This document shows positions 16,701 to 24,356 of a stretch of DNA of 55,485 nt, in pieces. The stretch lies in NCBI GenBank assembly GCA_030430845.1, contig JAUIKE010000038.1:1-55485 (forward strand), in the 5' to 3' direction. Position 1 is the stretch's first letter. Every line of letters begins with the position of its first letter. Origin of the DNA: Bacteroidia bacterium (GTDB lineage: Bacteria; Bacteroidota; Bacteroidia; Chitinophagales; Saprospiraceae). Below the pieces are notes generated by a model that was not told the origin of the DNA, did not search any database, and was given only the letters and a program-made list of their open reading frames with translations. The translations under genes and the position numbers were made by a program.

Positions 16701-19628
16701 TTATTGGCTCTTACTATCCTGCCCTACTTCAGTAGCCTCTTTCTCCTCTTTCAGGTAGTATGTTTCAATCGAAGGCTTGATAGGCCGCTTGAACCAAAGA
16801 GGCCTTCTCAGCCCATTGGGGCCGGGCGCGGGCCGGGTCATAGCCAACCATTCTTTGTAATTTTCAAATGACCGCTTGGTATCCACAAAAATATCGCCGT
16901 ATTTATCATTCGGTCCGGCCTTTTCGATCCGCACCCGCTGATGCCAGCAATGCATACCACTGATCGGGTCGGGATGCACTGCATGCGTGATATTTTGGTG
17001 AACCCCGCCATCACTCCAGAAGATCCTCTTCGAATCCGGATCCTTACTTTCAAAAGGACGGACACCAGAAATAGTCTGCATCTTCCAGCCGCCGTTCCCA
17101 TCATTCTCAATTTTCACGGTATTCGTAGCCCAACGGTTTCCTATTCTATCTTGGGGGCGGCGCCAGCGTCCCAGGTGGTGGGAGCAAGCGACCACGCCGG
17201 GCTTCATACCTTCGGTTACCCAGACTTTATCCACAAAATATCCGATGTCCGTATTCAGTTTGACCAGATCGCCGGTTTTTAATCCAAACCGCTTGGCATC
17301 TTTTGTATGCATCCAGATCGGATTACGGTTAGAGATTTCATTGAGCCACTTGGCATTGCCCGAACGAGAGTGGATCAGCGTCGGCAAACGGAAGGTAGGC
17401 ACCAGGCAATACTCTCCATTTTCCTGATCCAGTTTTTCGGTATGGATATGGCTCTTGATGTAAGTTGGAAGGGCATATTCCGGCCACTTCCAGTCAACCA
17501 TCGTCTGTGAGTAAAATTCATTTTTGCGAGAAGGCGTCGGGAATCCAACCAGGGGCTGACCGTCCACCATCACACCTATATTCTTTCCACCTTTGGAGAT
17601 GATCCCTGTTTGCTCATCCACCACGGCATCTTCCATTTGTTCTTTGTTCAGTGCTTTTTCATGCTTTTTATATGTGTGTTTTTCAACCTCAAAAGCACCG
17701 TACTTTCGCATGTAGGCTAACTCCGTCAGGCCTTCCTTCTTAGCAGCTTCCGGCAAGCCAGGCGTGTGTTCGAAGATGTACTGATAATATTCATCTACAT
17801 TGATTTTTTCACCTTCCCGGTAAGGAGAGATAAAGTGCTCGCGAATGCCCAGGCTTCCATCCGGATCAATGCGCCAGGACAATTCGATCCAGAATTCATC
17901 TTCTTCCCATACCTCACCGGGATTCACCTCGTAGGTAAACTCGAAGGGCGTTCCATTTTTACGGGCCGCTTCCCTCAGTACGGGCTGGCGGAAGCCGATC
18001 CACATACCGGAATGCGTGGCATAACTATTGATATCATGCCGCTCGGCGGAATGGCCCATCGGAAGCACATAGTCGGCATAAAAGGCCGTTTCGTTCCAGG
18101 TAGGTGTCATAGCGATGTGCAGGCCTACCATATCCTCATCACTCAGGGCTTCGATCCAGGAGAAACCGTCCGGATAGGTCCAGACGGGGTTAAAGACCCG
18201 GGTGAAGTATACATCCATGCGGCCTCGTTTTTCCTTCAGGAAGTGAGGCAGCAAGAAACTCATCTCAAAGAAAGCCAGTGGATATTCATTGGGAAAATGA
18301 AGTTCATTCCAGAATTTCTGAGCCGGTGGTACATCGAAGAAGGTAGGTTTGAACTTGTTCCAACTGTTAGGAGAAGTCCCGCCTTTTGTACCTACACTAC
18401 CGGTGAGTACATTCAGGAAGTGCAGACAACGAGATACACACCAACCTCCCAGGTTACCACTGGCGGCGCTGCGCCAATTGTGCGTCGCAAAGCGTGTACC
18501 GGCCTCGCCGATCTTACGAGCTACCTCCACGATCATTTCCGCCTTGGCGCCGCTTTCCTGTTCGGCAAACTCGGGCGTATACTCGGCATACTCTTCCCGC
18601 ATTTTTTCAATATAGTTCTCGAAGGTCACAGGCGTACCCGGATGCATTTTTTCCAAATACTCATGCCAGTTGACCCAATTTTCGAGGAAAGGCCGGTTGT
18701 ATAAGCCTTCATCCAGGATCACTTTAACCATGGCCAGCATAACGGCTGCTTCCGAGCCTGGATAAGTAGGCATCCAATAATCCGACATACTAGCCGTGTT
18801 GGACAGGCGTGGATCCATAACCGCCAGTTTAGCCCCTTTCATCTTGGCCTCAATGATCCGCTGGGCATGCGGGTTGAAATAGTGCCCGCTTTCCAGGTGC
18901 GCACTGATCAGCAAGATAAATTTGGCGTTGGTGTGATCAGGAGACGGACGGTCATATCCGTACCAGATATTGTAACCGAATCGAGCTCCGGAGCTGCAAA
19001 TATTCGTATGACTATTATGTCCATCTACCCCCCATGCCTGAAGCACCCGGTTGGCATAACCTTCATGACCTGGGCGACCCACATGGTAAGCCACCTCATT
19101 ATTTCTTTTCTCTTGAATAGCCTTACGGATCCGTGCGGCGATATCATCCAAAACTTCGTCCCAACTAACGCGCTCCCATTTACCCTCACCGCGTTCGCCC
19201 ACTCGCTTCAATGGATAAAGGATTCGATCCGGGTCCGTGATCTGATTAATTGTAGCAGGCCCTTTGGCACAGTTGCGTCCACGGCTGCCCGGATGATAAG
19301 GATTCCCTTCAAATTTGCGGATCTGCTTAGTCTCCTTGTCCACATAAGCAGTCAAGCCACAGGCAGATTCACAGTTAAAACAGGTAGTAGGAATGATCTG
19401 ATAATGTTTTTTTGTCATTTTCGGCCAGTCTTTGGCCTCGTATTCCACCCAATCATCCCATTTATCAGGCGGCGGAAATTTAGTCAATTTGCCCTCTTCC
19501 GTTAGGCGAGGTTCAGGCTCCGGTCCTTTTTTACTTAAATCAGGGATCAGCCTCAATTTTTCGGCCATCCGTTCTATGATGGATCTTTTCTTTTGATTCA
19601 TAGCTATCGATTTTTTTGCATCAGACAA
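16701..19628 (-). CDS. Cytoplasmic-type molybdopterin oxidoreductase catalytic subunit (SoeA-like)
   Basis: A 975-aa member of the DMSO-reductase superfamily (966 aa if the ATG at 19601 is used instead of the TTG at 19628, which overlaps the upstream stop). It binds a [4Fe-4S] cluster through CFNCESAC...NC (Cys83, 86, 90, 120 from the TTG) and probably ligates Mo by Cys211 in HTNICSSGARFG. The C-terminal molybdopterin-dinucleotide-binding domain is present (PLVGFPTPSRKNEF, KRFGLKTGDLVKLNT). There is no Tat or other signal peptide, so the active site should face the cytoplasm. Length, absence of a Tat signal and pairing with FeS and NrfD modules match the sulfite-oxidising SoeABC type. Other substrates (polysulfide, thiosulfate, tetrathionate) cannot be excluded. 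Confidence 0.85.
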   Translation of the reverse strand: MSDAKKSIAMNQKKRSIIERMAEKLRLIPDLSKKGPEPEPRLTEEGKLTKFPPPDKWDDWVEYEAKDWPKMTKKHYQIIPTTCFNCESACGLTAYVDKETKQIRKFEGNPYHPGSRGRNCAKGPATINQITDPDRILYPLKRVGERGEGKWERVSWDEVLDDIAARIRKAIQEKRNNEVAYHVGRPGHEGYANRVLQAWGVDGHNSHTNICSSGARFGYNIWYGYDRPSPDHTNAKFILLISAHLESGHYFNPHAQRIIEAKMKGAKLAVMDPRLSNTASMSDYWMPTYPGSEAAVMLAMVKVILDEGLYNRPFLENWVNWHEYLEKMHPGTPVTFENYIEKMREEYAEYTPEFAEQESGAKAEMIVEVARKIGEAGTRFATHNWRSAASGNLGGWCVSRCLHFLNVLTGSVGTKGGTSPNSWNKFKPTFFDVPPAQKFWNELHFPNEYPLAFFEMSFLLPHFLKEKRGRMDVYFTRVFNPVWTYPDGFSWIEALSDEDMVGLHIAMTPTWNETAFYADYVLPMGHSAERHDINSYATHSGMWIGFRQPVLREAARKNGTPFEFTYEVNPGEVWEEDEFWIELSWRIDPDGSLGIREHFISPYREGEKINVDEYYQYIFEHTPGLPEAAKKEGLTELAYMRKYGAFEVEKHTYKKHEKALNKEQMEDAVVDEQTGIISKGGKNIGVMVDGQPLVGFPTPSRKNEFYSQTMVDWKWPEYALPTYIKSHIHTEKLDQENGEYCLVPTFRLPTLIHSRSGNAKWLNEISNRNPIWMHTKDAKRFGLKTGDLVKLNTDIGYFVDKVWVTEGMKPGVVACSHHLGRWRRPQDRIGNRWATNTVKIENDGNGGWKMQTISGVRPFESKDPDSKRIFWSDGGVHQNITHAVHPDPISGMHCWHQRVRIEKAGPNDKYGDIFVDTKRSFENYKEWLAMTRPAPGPNGLRRPLWFKRPIKPSIETYYLKEEKEATEVGQDSKSQ

Positions 19629-21246
19629 GCTGAATTTTCTGAGGTGCTTCCACCCAAATGTGTTCTGTGATGTAAATTCCGATCAATACCAAAGCGCCGG
19701 CAACGGCCAATACCAAAGCGTTACTTCCCATAAAAATCGCCAGTACAAGAGGCAGGATATTCCCGAGCAGTATGGCTCCAAAGTAGAAGCGGTTGCGATA
19801 TCTTCCCTTCGTGATCATTTTCACTACCCGCTTGGCCTCTACAGTAGGATGGGTAGTCGTCAATTCAAACAAAACAGTGAGCAGGTTGAAAGCAATAGCA
19901 ACGATCATTACATTTTTTAACAAATTGGACCATCCCACAGCAGCTGGTGCGATCAGAGCTACCAAAGTAAAAATAGCCGCACCGGCCATAAAGGCATGTA
20001 CCAACATGTGCATGGCCAGAGAAGGAGACTGCCAAAAGTCGCGTCCCTTAGCCTGAGCAAACAGGAAGGCCGTATAAATAGCCGTAATGACTGCAAAAAC
20101 AGCGGTGAGTGTCCATACCAGCGTTTGTCCGGCCGTAACACCTAAAAACAGCAGTACCCCAGCCAGCGTCAATAAACCTCCATATACAGTGATAGTGTAT
20201 CCACCTCGTACCAGCCAGGAATTCCATTGCGGACGCAACAGCACATTCAGGAAGCGATCCGGACGGTCCAGGTCCATGATCAGCAAAATACCAGTTGCAC
20301 CAAGAAAGGCCAGGCCAATACCGATCCCCCACCATTGGGTCGTCGTGTTCAGTTCAGCCCATCCGGTGATCATAGCCAGGAACATCAGCAAGAAGGCTCC
20401 GGCAGAGATCGCTTTGGTGAGTACATAACCTGATACTTCCCAGCCCCACAGAACGCCTTTATCAGGAGCGTCGTAAATACGGCGAGGCTTGCCCATCAGC
20501 AAGTCAATTGATTTGGTGGTTCCGTTCTTAGCTACTTCACCTGCCTCAACGGCCTGTTGGTTGGCCTGCATTAAGGCATCCACTACGTCTCCGTTCGAGT
20601 AAGCCATTTTTTCAGCCGCTTTGGCATAATGTCCTACACCGCGCACCTGAGCACTCCAGAAGTAACTATCTGATTTTTCGGTAACCATGGGATTAAGCGA
20701 GGCTTCATCTCCGTCGATGTAAAACAGGTTAGGATTGGTTCCTTTCGCAGCCTTACGCACAGAAACCTGGTTGCGACCGAGTAAGGTAGAGATCTCCGAA
20801 TTAGGATCATCCATATCTCCTGAAATGATCGCATGCTCCGGACATACATTCACACATGCAGGTTCCAGGCCGATGTCAATCCGATGCGCGCAGTAGTTAC
20901 ACTTGGCAGCCGTATGGTTGTTCGGATCAATATATAAGGCATCATAAGGACAGGCCTGCATACAGGACTTGCATCCAATACAGCGGTTTTTATCAAAATC
21001 TACAATTCCATCATCGCGAATGTATAAGGCTTCAACAGGACAGATCTCAACGCATGGGGCATCGGTACAGTGATTGCAACGCATTACCGAAAACAGGCGG
21101 CGAGTATGCGGGAACTCCCCTTTTTCTACCTGTTTTACCCAGGTTCTGTTAACCCCTACCGGCACATCATGTTCTGATTTACAGGCGGTCGTACATGCGT
21201 GACATCCAATACACTTACGGTTGTCTATTATAAATCCGTATTTCAT
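19621..21246 (-). CDS. Fused four-cluster ferredoxin and NrfD/DmsC-type quinone-interacting membrane subunit (SoeB-SoeC-like fusion)
   Basis: A 541-aa protein. Residues 1-140 carry 16 cysteines in four [4Fe-4S] motifs (C12-15-18-22, C57-60-65-69, C89-92-95-99, C116-119-131-135), as in DmsB/PsrB/SoeB. A linker (about 190-265) precedes an integral membrane part of about eight helices with the NrfD/PsrC signature region LIMDLDRPDRFLNVLLRPQWNSW. The two polypeptides that are normally separate are therefore one chain; 541 aa is close to the sum of separate SoeB and SoeC. It would carry electrons between the Mo subunit and the quinone pool. It is co-transcribed with the catalytic subunit (overlap of a few bases at 19621-19628) and is the promoter-proximal gene. 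Confidence 0.88.
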   Translation of the reverse strand: MKYGFIIDNRKCIGCHACTTACKSEHDVPVGVNRTWVKQVEKGEFPHTRRLFSVMRCNHCTDAPCVEICPVEALYIRDDGIVDFDKNRCIGCKSCMQACPYDALYIDPNNHTAAKCNYCAHRIDIGLEPACVNVCPEHAIISGDMDDPNSEISTLLGRNQVSVRKAAKGTNPNLFYIDGDEASLNPMVTEKSDSYFWSAQVRGVGHYAKAAEKMAYSNGDVVDALMQANQQAVEAGEVAKNGTTKSIDLLMGKPRRIYDAPDKGVLWGWEVSGYVLTKAISAGAFLLMFLAMITGWAELNTTTQWWGIGIGLAFLGATGILLIMDLDRPDRFLNVLLRPQWNSWLVRGGYTITVYGGLLTLAGVLLFLGVTAGQTLVWTLTAVFAVITAIYTAFLFAQAKGRDFWQSPSLAMHMLVHAFMAGAAIFTLVALIAPAAVGWSNLLKNVMIVAIAFNLLTVLFELTTTHPTVEAKRVVKMITKGRYRNRFYFGAILLGNILPLVLAIFMGSNALVLAVAGALVLIGIYITEHIWVEAPQKIQLV

Positions 21247-21346
21247 CGGTGTCAGTTTTTAGAATATTCGTTTAGTAAAGTCCTCCAATATATGAATATT
21301 CTTTCATTTTTTCATACGACATCTGTCTATTGTTTTGGATACCGAC

Positions 21347-21362
21347 AATGATTTATATCATT
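21347..21362. promoter_or_regulatory. Candidate Crp/Fnr-type operator
   Basis: The inverted repeat AATGATttatATCATT has 6-bp arms and a 4-nt spacer, the TGAT-N4-ATCA form bound by Crp/Fnr-family regulators. It lies about 100 bp upstream of the FeS/NrfD fusion start and just past the SulP stop. No experimental basis; a single short match can occur by chance. Confidence 0.3.
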
Positions 21363-21380
21363 AAATTAGGGTGAGGTTCG

Positions 21381-23120
21381 TCAAGGCTTGCTTTTGATAT
21401 TGGTTTGCACCGCTCTTTTTGACCAGAAATCTGCTGCCTTTTCGGAATTTGCTTTGAAATATTCTACCGCTGCATGGACGTCGAGGAAGAAGTTTTTAGA
21501 ACCAATTTTATCGACCAATCCATATTTTTGGAGGGTATCTCTAACGGGGCCGCGGACGCCGGCCAGGTACAACAGAATTTCCCGGTTTTTCAAAAAGGAC
21601 ATCACATCTTTTAGTTCATGGATACCGCTTGAATCGATATTTGTAATACTACTGGCATCCAGAACAAACACCTTCAATTCTTTCCCTTGCCGGGTCACCA
21701 AATCCTCAATTCCTTCTCTGAAAGGTGCTGCATTACCGAAGAAAAGTTGTGAGTCAAAGCGATAGACGAGCACTTCATCCTGCTGGGTAGCTTCTTCGAA
21801 TCGGTCTATATTTCGGTAGCTGCTGCTTTCGGGAAGCTTGCCCAGCACGGCGACATGCGGGCGAGAGGTTTTATAAATGATCTGGGCAATGGAAAGAACA
21901 ACGCCAAGGGCGATCCCAATCTGTATGCCCAGGAACAAGGTAGCCAGGAAAGTAACGATCAGGGTTAAAAAATCTTTCCGATCCTGAAACCATAAAGCCC
22001 TGGCTTCTTTAAAGTTAATCAGACTGGTAACGGCCATCACAATAATAGACCCGAGGATGGCTTTGGGAAGGTAAAAAAACAAGGGCATCAAAAACAGCAA
22101 TGTAAGCGAGATAATAACAGCTGCAACCACAGAAGACAGGCCTGATTTAGCTCCTGACTCGTCATTTATAGCCGAGCGAGTAAAGCTCCCTGTAGTTGGA
22201 AAAGACTGGAAAAAGGCGCCGCCAATCTTGGTGATCCCCAAGGCGATGAGTTCCTGGTTTGGAAGAACTCTGTATGACTTGTGTTTTATCTCGATCATCT
22301 TCGCAATAGCAAGTGATTCAATAAAACTGATCACACAAATGGTCAAAGCCAGGGGGAACATTTGCCTGACCGTCCCCAAACTCAAATCAGGAACACTAAA
22401 ACTTGGAAGACCTGCCGGAATGGCTCCCACAATAGCCACCCCTTGCTGATCTAGCTGAAACTGCCATACTATGAAAATGCCAATGACCACTGCCAGTAAA
22501 GACCCAGGTATGGATCTATTGATTTTCTTAATAAGATAAATAAAGAGGATACCGCCCAGGCCTATCCAAAGCGTAGGATAGTGAATTTCTCCAATATGCT
22601 GAAAAAGGCTACCAATAACCTCATGAAGGCGATTGCTTCGAGAAATATTAACGCCAAACAGATTTTTTAACTGGCTTAATCCAATAATAAAGGCAGCCGC
22701 TGATGTAAAGCCAGAGATTACTGGGTGGGATAAAAAGTTGATCAAAAAACCTAAACGGAAACTTCCTAAAAGGATTTGTATACCCCCTGCCATCAAAGCA
22801 GTGGTAATAGCCAAACTAATAAATAAGGGGGTTCCTGGTTCAGCAAACTCTGCAACACCGGTCAACACAAGCAAGGATACTAATGCTGTCGGCCCAACCG
22901 ATAATTGGCGGGAGGTGCCAAAGAAGGCATATAAAAGTAAAGGTATAATGCCGGCATATAAACCATAAATGGGAGGCATTCCGGCCAGCAGGCCATAAGC
23001 CATCCCCTGAGGTACCAGCATTACAGCAACAGTTAACCCAGCCAAAAGGTCTCCACGTGCATCTTTTCTTTTATATTGAGGTAGCCATTCCAGTATAGGT
23101 ACGAACTGACGGAGTTTCAT
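21381..23120 (-). CDS. SulP-family anion (sulfate) transporter with STAS domain
   Basis: A 579-aa protein. The N-terminal membrane domain has about 12-14 helices and the SulP signature (LTVAVMLVPQGMAYGLLAGMPP, GLYAGIIPLLLYAFFGTSRQLSVGP). The cytoplasmic STAS domain (about residues 440-555) contains VLDASSITNIDSSGIHELK. The family moves sulfate, bicarbonate or other anions; specificity is not readable. It sits directly upstream in the same direction as msrA and next to the Mo oxidoreductase pair, so export of sulfate made by sulfite oxidation, or uptake of a sulfur oxyanion, fits the context. This is inference. The upstream palindrome at 23178-23249 probably separates it from msrA transcription. 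Confidence 0.92.
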   Translation of the reverse strand: MKLRQFVPILEWLPQYKRKDARGDLLAGLTVAVMLVPQGMAYGLLAGMPPIYGLYAGIIPLLLYAFFGTSRQLSVGPTALVSLLVLTGVAEFAEPGTPLFISLAITTALMAGGIQILLGSFRLGFLINFLSHPVISGFTSAAAFIIGLSQLKNLFGVNISRSNRLHEVIGSLFQHIGEIHYPTLWIGLGGILFIYLIKKINRSIPGSLLAVVIGIFIVWQFQLDQQGVAIVGAIPAGLPSFSVPDLSLGTVRQMFPLALTICVISFIESLAIAKMIEIKHKSYRVLPNQELIALGITKIGGAFFQSFPTTGSFTRSAINDESGAKSGLSSVVAAVIISLTLLFLMPLFFYLPKAILGSIIVMAVTSLINFKEARALWFQDRKDFLTLIVTFLATLFLGIQIGIALGVVLSIAQIIYKTSRPHVAVLGKLPESSSYRNIDRFEEATQQDEVLVYRFDSQLFFGNAAPFREGIEDLVTRQGKELKVFVLDASSITNIDSSGIHELKDVMSFLKNREILLYLAGVRGPVRDTLQKYGLVDKIGSKNFFLDVHAAVEYFKANSEKAADFWSKRAVQTNIKSKP

Positions 23121-23177
23121 AAGACTCGCTAATTGTTTTTGTTCGATAGCGAATTTATGAAAAAATGTTCATATGTT

Positions 23178-23249
23178 TTTTAAAGAAGCTTCAAAGAGTT
23201 AGAACAGCGGGCCGGCCCGCTGTTCTAACTCTTTGAAGCTTCTTTAAAA
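23178..23249. repeat. Perfect 72-bp palindrome overlapping the 3' end of msrA
   Basis: Two 36-bp arms meet at GGGCC/GGCCC with no loop and no mismatch. One arm contains the last seven codons and stop of msrA (ends F-K-E-A-S-K-S-stop). The other arm lies in the intergenic space before the SulP start. It could work as a strong terminator for msrBA, and the T-run at 23176-23181 reads as an A-run on that strand, so it is not a textbook U-tract terminator. Confidence 0.9.
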
Positions 23250-23740
23250 CGTTCTTTTCTATAATCATTGGGCACCATACCTCTGCTATCGCAATACTTC
23301 TGATGCCGGGCTTCTGCCGTCCAGAAAGTACTTGCCGGTTCTAATTGAGTCTTCACATCATACTTCATTTCCTTCAACTCCCGGATCAGACGCTCAGAGA
23401 TCAACTTCTGTTCTTCATTACGATAAAAAATAGATGAACGGTATTGCCCTCCCTTATCCGTTCGATCAATAGTAGGATCGTGGATCTCGAAGAACAAACG
23501 AGCCAGGGCCTCGAAGCTAGTCTTGTCGGCGTCAAAGGTGACTTCCACGGCTTCTGCATGGCCCGTTGTTTTGGAACATACGTCCTTGTAAGTTGGATTC
23601 GCTGTATGGCCACCGACATAGCCGACTCTGGTCGATACCACCCCTTCAGCCTGATTGAAAAAATACTCTTTACTCCAAAAGCAGCCGGAAGCAAAAACTG
23701 CCTGCTCAAGATTTAACTTTTTTTTTCCATTTTTTCCCAT
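23225..23740 (-). CDS. msrA: Peptide methionine-S-sulfoxide reductase MsrA
   Basis: A 171-aa enzyme reducing the S epimer of methionine sulfoxide. It has the catalytic GCFW loop ([13 protein letters not shown]), [15 protein letters not shown] and the [10 protein letters not shown] segment. The start chosen is the ATG at 23740 ([15 protein letters not shown]) inside the end of msrB; a longer frame from 23782 would run far into msrB. The 28-nt overlap with msrB implies translational coupling. A run of nine A in the overlap could let ribosomes or polymerase slip from the msrB frame into this one, giving an MsrB-MsrA fusion. No signal peptide, so a cytoplasmic enzyme. Confidence 0.92.
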   Translation of the reverse strand: MGKNGKKKLNLEQAVFASGCFWSKEYFFNQAEGVVSTRVGYVGGHTANPTYKDVCSKTTGHAEAVEVTFDADKTSFEALARLFFEIHDPTIDRTDKGGQYRSSIFYRNEEQKLISERLIRELKEMKYDVKTQLEPASTFWTAEARHQKYCDSRGMVPNDYRKERFKEASKS

Positions 23741-24111
23741 TCTTCCTGTGGTATGAACTTCATCGAAAGGGAATTCACACAATGACGAGTATTTTTATCC
23801 GTAAAGCGCTCTCCTACAAACACATGCCCCAGATGCCCTCCGCAGTTATTGCACAGGATCTCCGTCCGGCGCCCATCCGCATCGGTTTCTCTTTTCACCG
23901 CTCCGGGGATTTCATCATCAAAGCTTGGCCAGCCACAGCCTGAGTCAAACTTGTCCTCCGAACGATACAAGGGCTCTTCGCACCGGCGGCATATGTATAC
24001 CCCCGCTGCTTTATTGTTATTGTACTCTCCGGTATAAGGCATTTCTGTTCCTTTGTTGACTATGATCCTTTCTTCTTCGGGTGTGAGCTTGTTGAATTTC
24101 ATGTTGTTCAA
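23713..24111 (-). CDS. msrB: Peptide methionine-R-sulfoxide reductase MsrB
   Basis: A 132-aa enzyme reducing the R epimer of methionine sulfoxide. Two CxxC pairs for structural zinc are visible (CRRC and CNNC), along with the family segments [12 protein letters not shown] and GGHLGHVF and the catalytic cysteine in [14 protein letters not shown]. The start may be the ATG at 24111 or the in-frame ATG three codons later. It is the first gene of a two-gene msrBA unit with overlapping frames; MsrA and MsrB occur as fused proteins in many bacteria, so this pair may be a split or a frameshift-linked version. Confidence 0.94.
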   Translation of the reverse strand: MNNMKFNKLTPEEERIIVNKGTEMPYTGEYNNNKAAGVYICRRCEEPLYRSEDKFDSGCGWPSFDDEIPGAVKRETDADGRRTEILCNNCGGHLGHVFVGERFTDKNTRHCVNSLSMKFIPQEEWEKMEKKS

Positions 24112-24214
24112 TTTGAGTGGTTATGTGGTTTTATAGTTCGGGGTTTTATCACATCATGCTAGAGAATAACAAGCTGGTAAGGTATTCGGTTGTTAAGGAA
24201 AAGGTAAATTGTTT

Positions 24215-24321
24215 GAACCGCGGATTTTAGCGGATTCAGCGGATTTCACTGAATAGATTTTTACCCTTCAGGCAAAAATCGTTTCTGCGCCATCCCTTCA
24301 ATCTGCGGAAATCCGCGGTTC
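24215..24321. repeat. GCGGATT-type dispersed repeat, copy 1
   Basis: A 107-bp element whose ends are a perfect 13-bp inverted repeat (GAACCGCGGATTT / AAATCCGCGGTTC). It contains tandem GCGGATTTTA / GCGGATTCA / GCGGATTTC units and a middle part TACCCTTCAGGCAAAAATCG. A co-linear copy is at 48190-48294. It lies between the msrB start and the end of the metallophosphoesterase gene, 35 bp from that stop. Confidence 0.8.
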
Positions 24322-24356
24322 AGAAAAATGTAAGTTCCCCCTGGAACCCTGAAACC

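Noticed and set aside
17766..18704. A 312-codon open frame on the plus strand
   Set aside because: It is antisense to the molybdopterin oxidoreductase, whose motifs are intact, and its translation has no recognisable domain.
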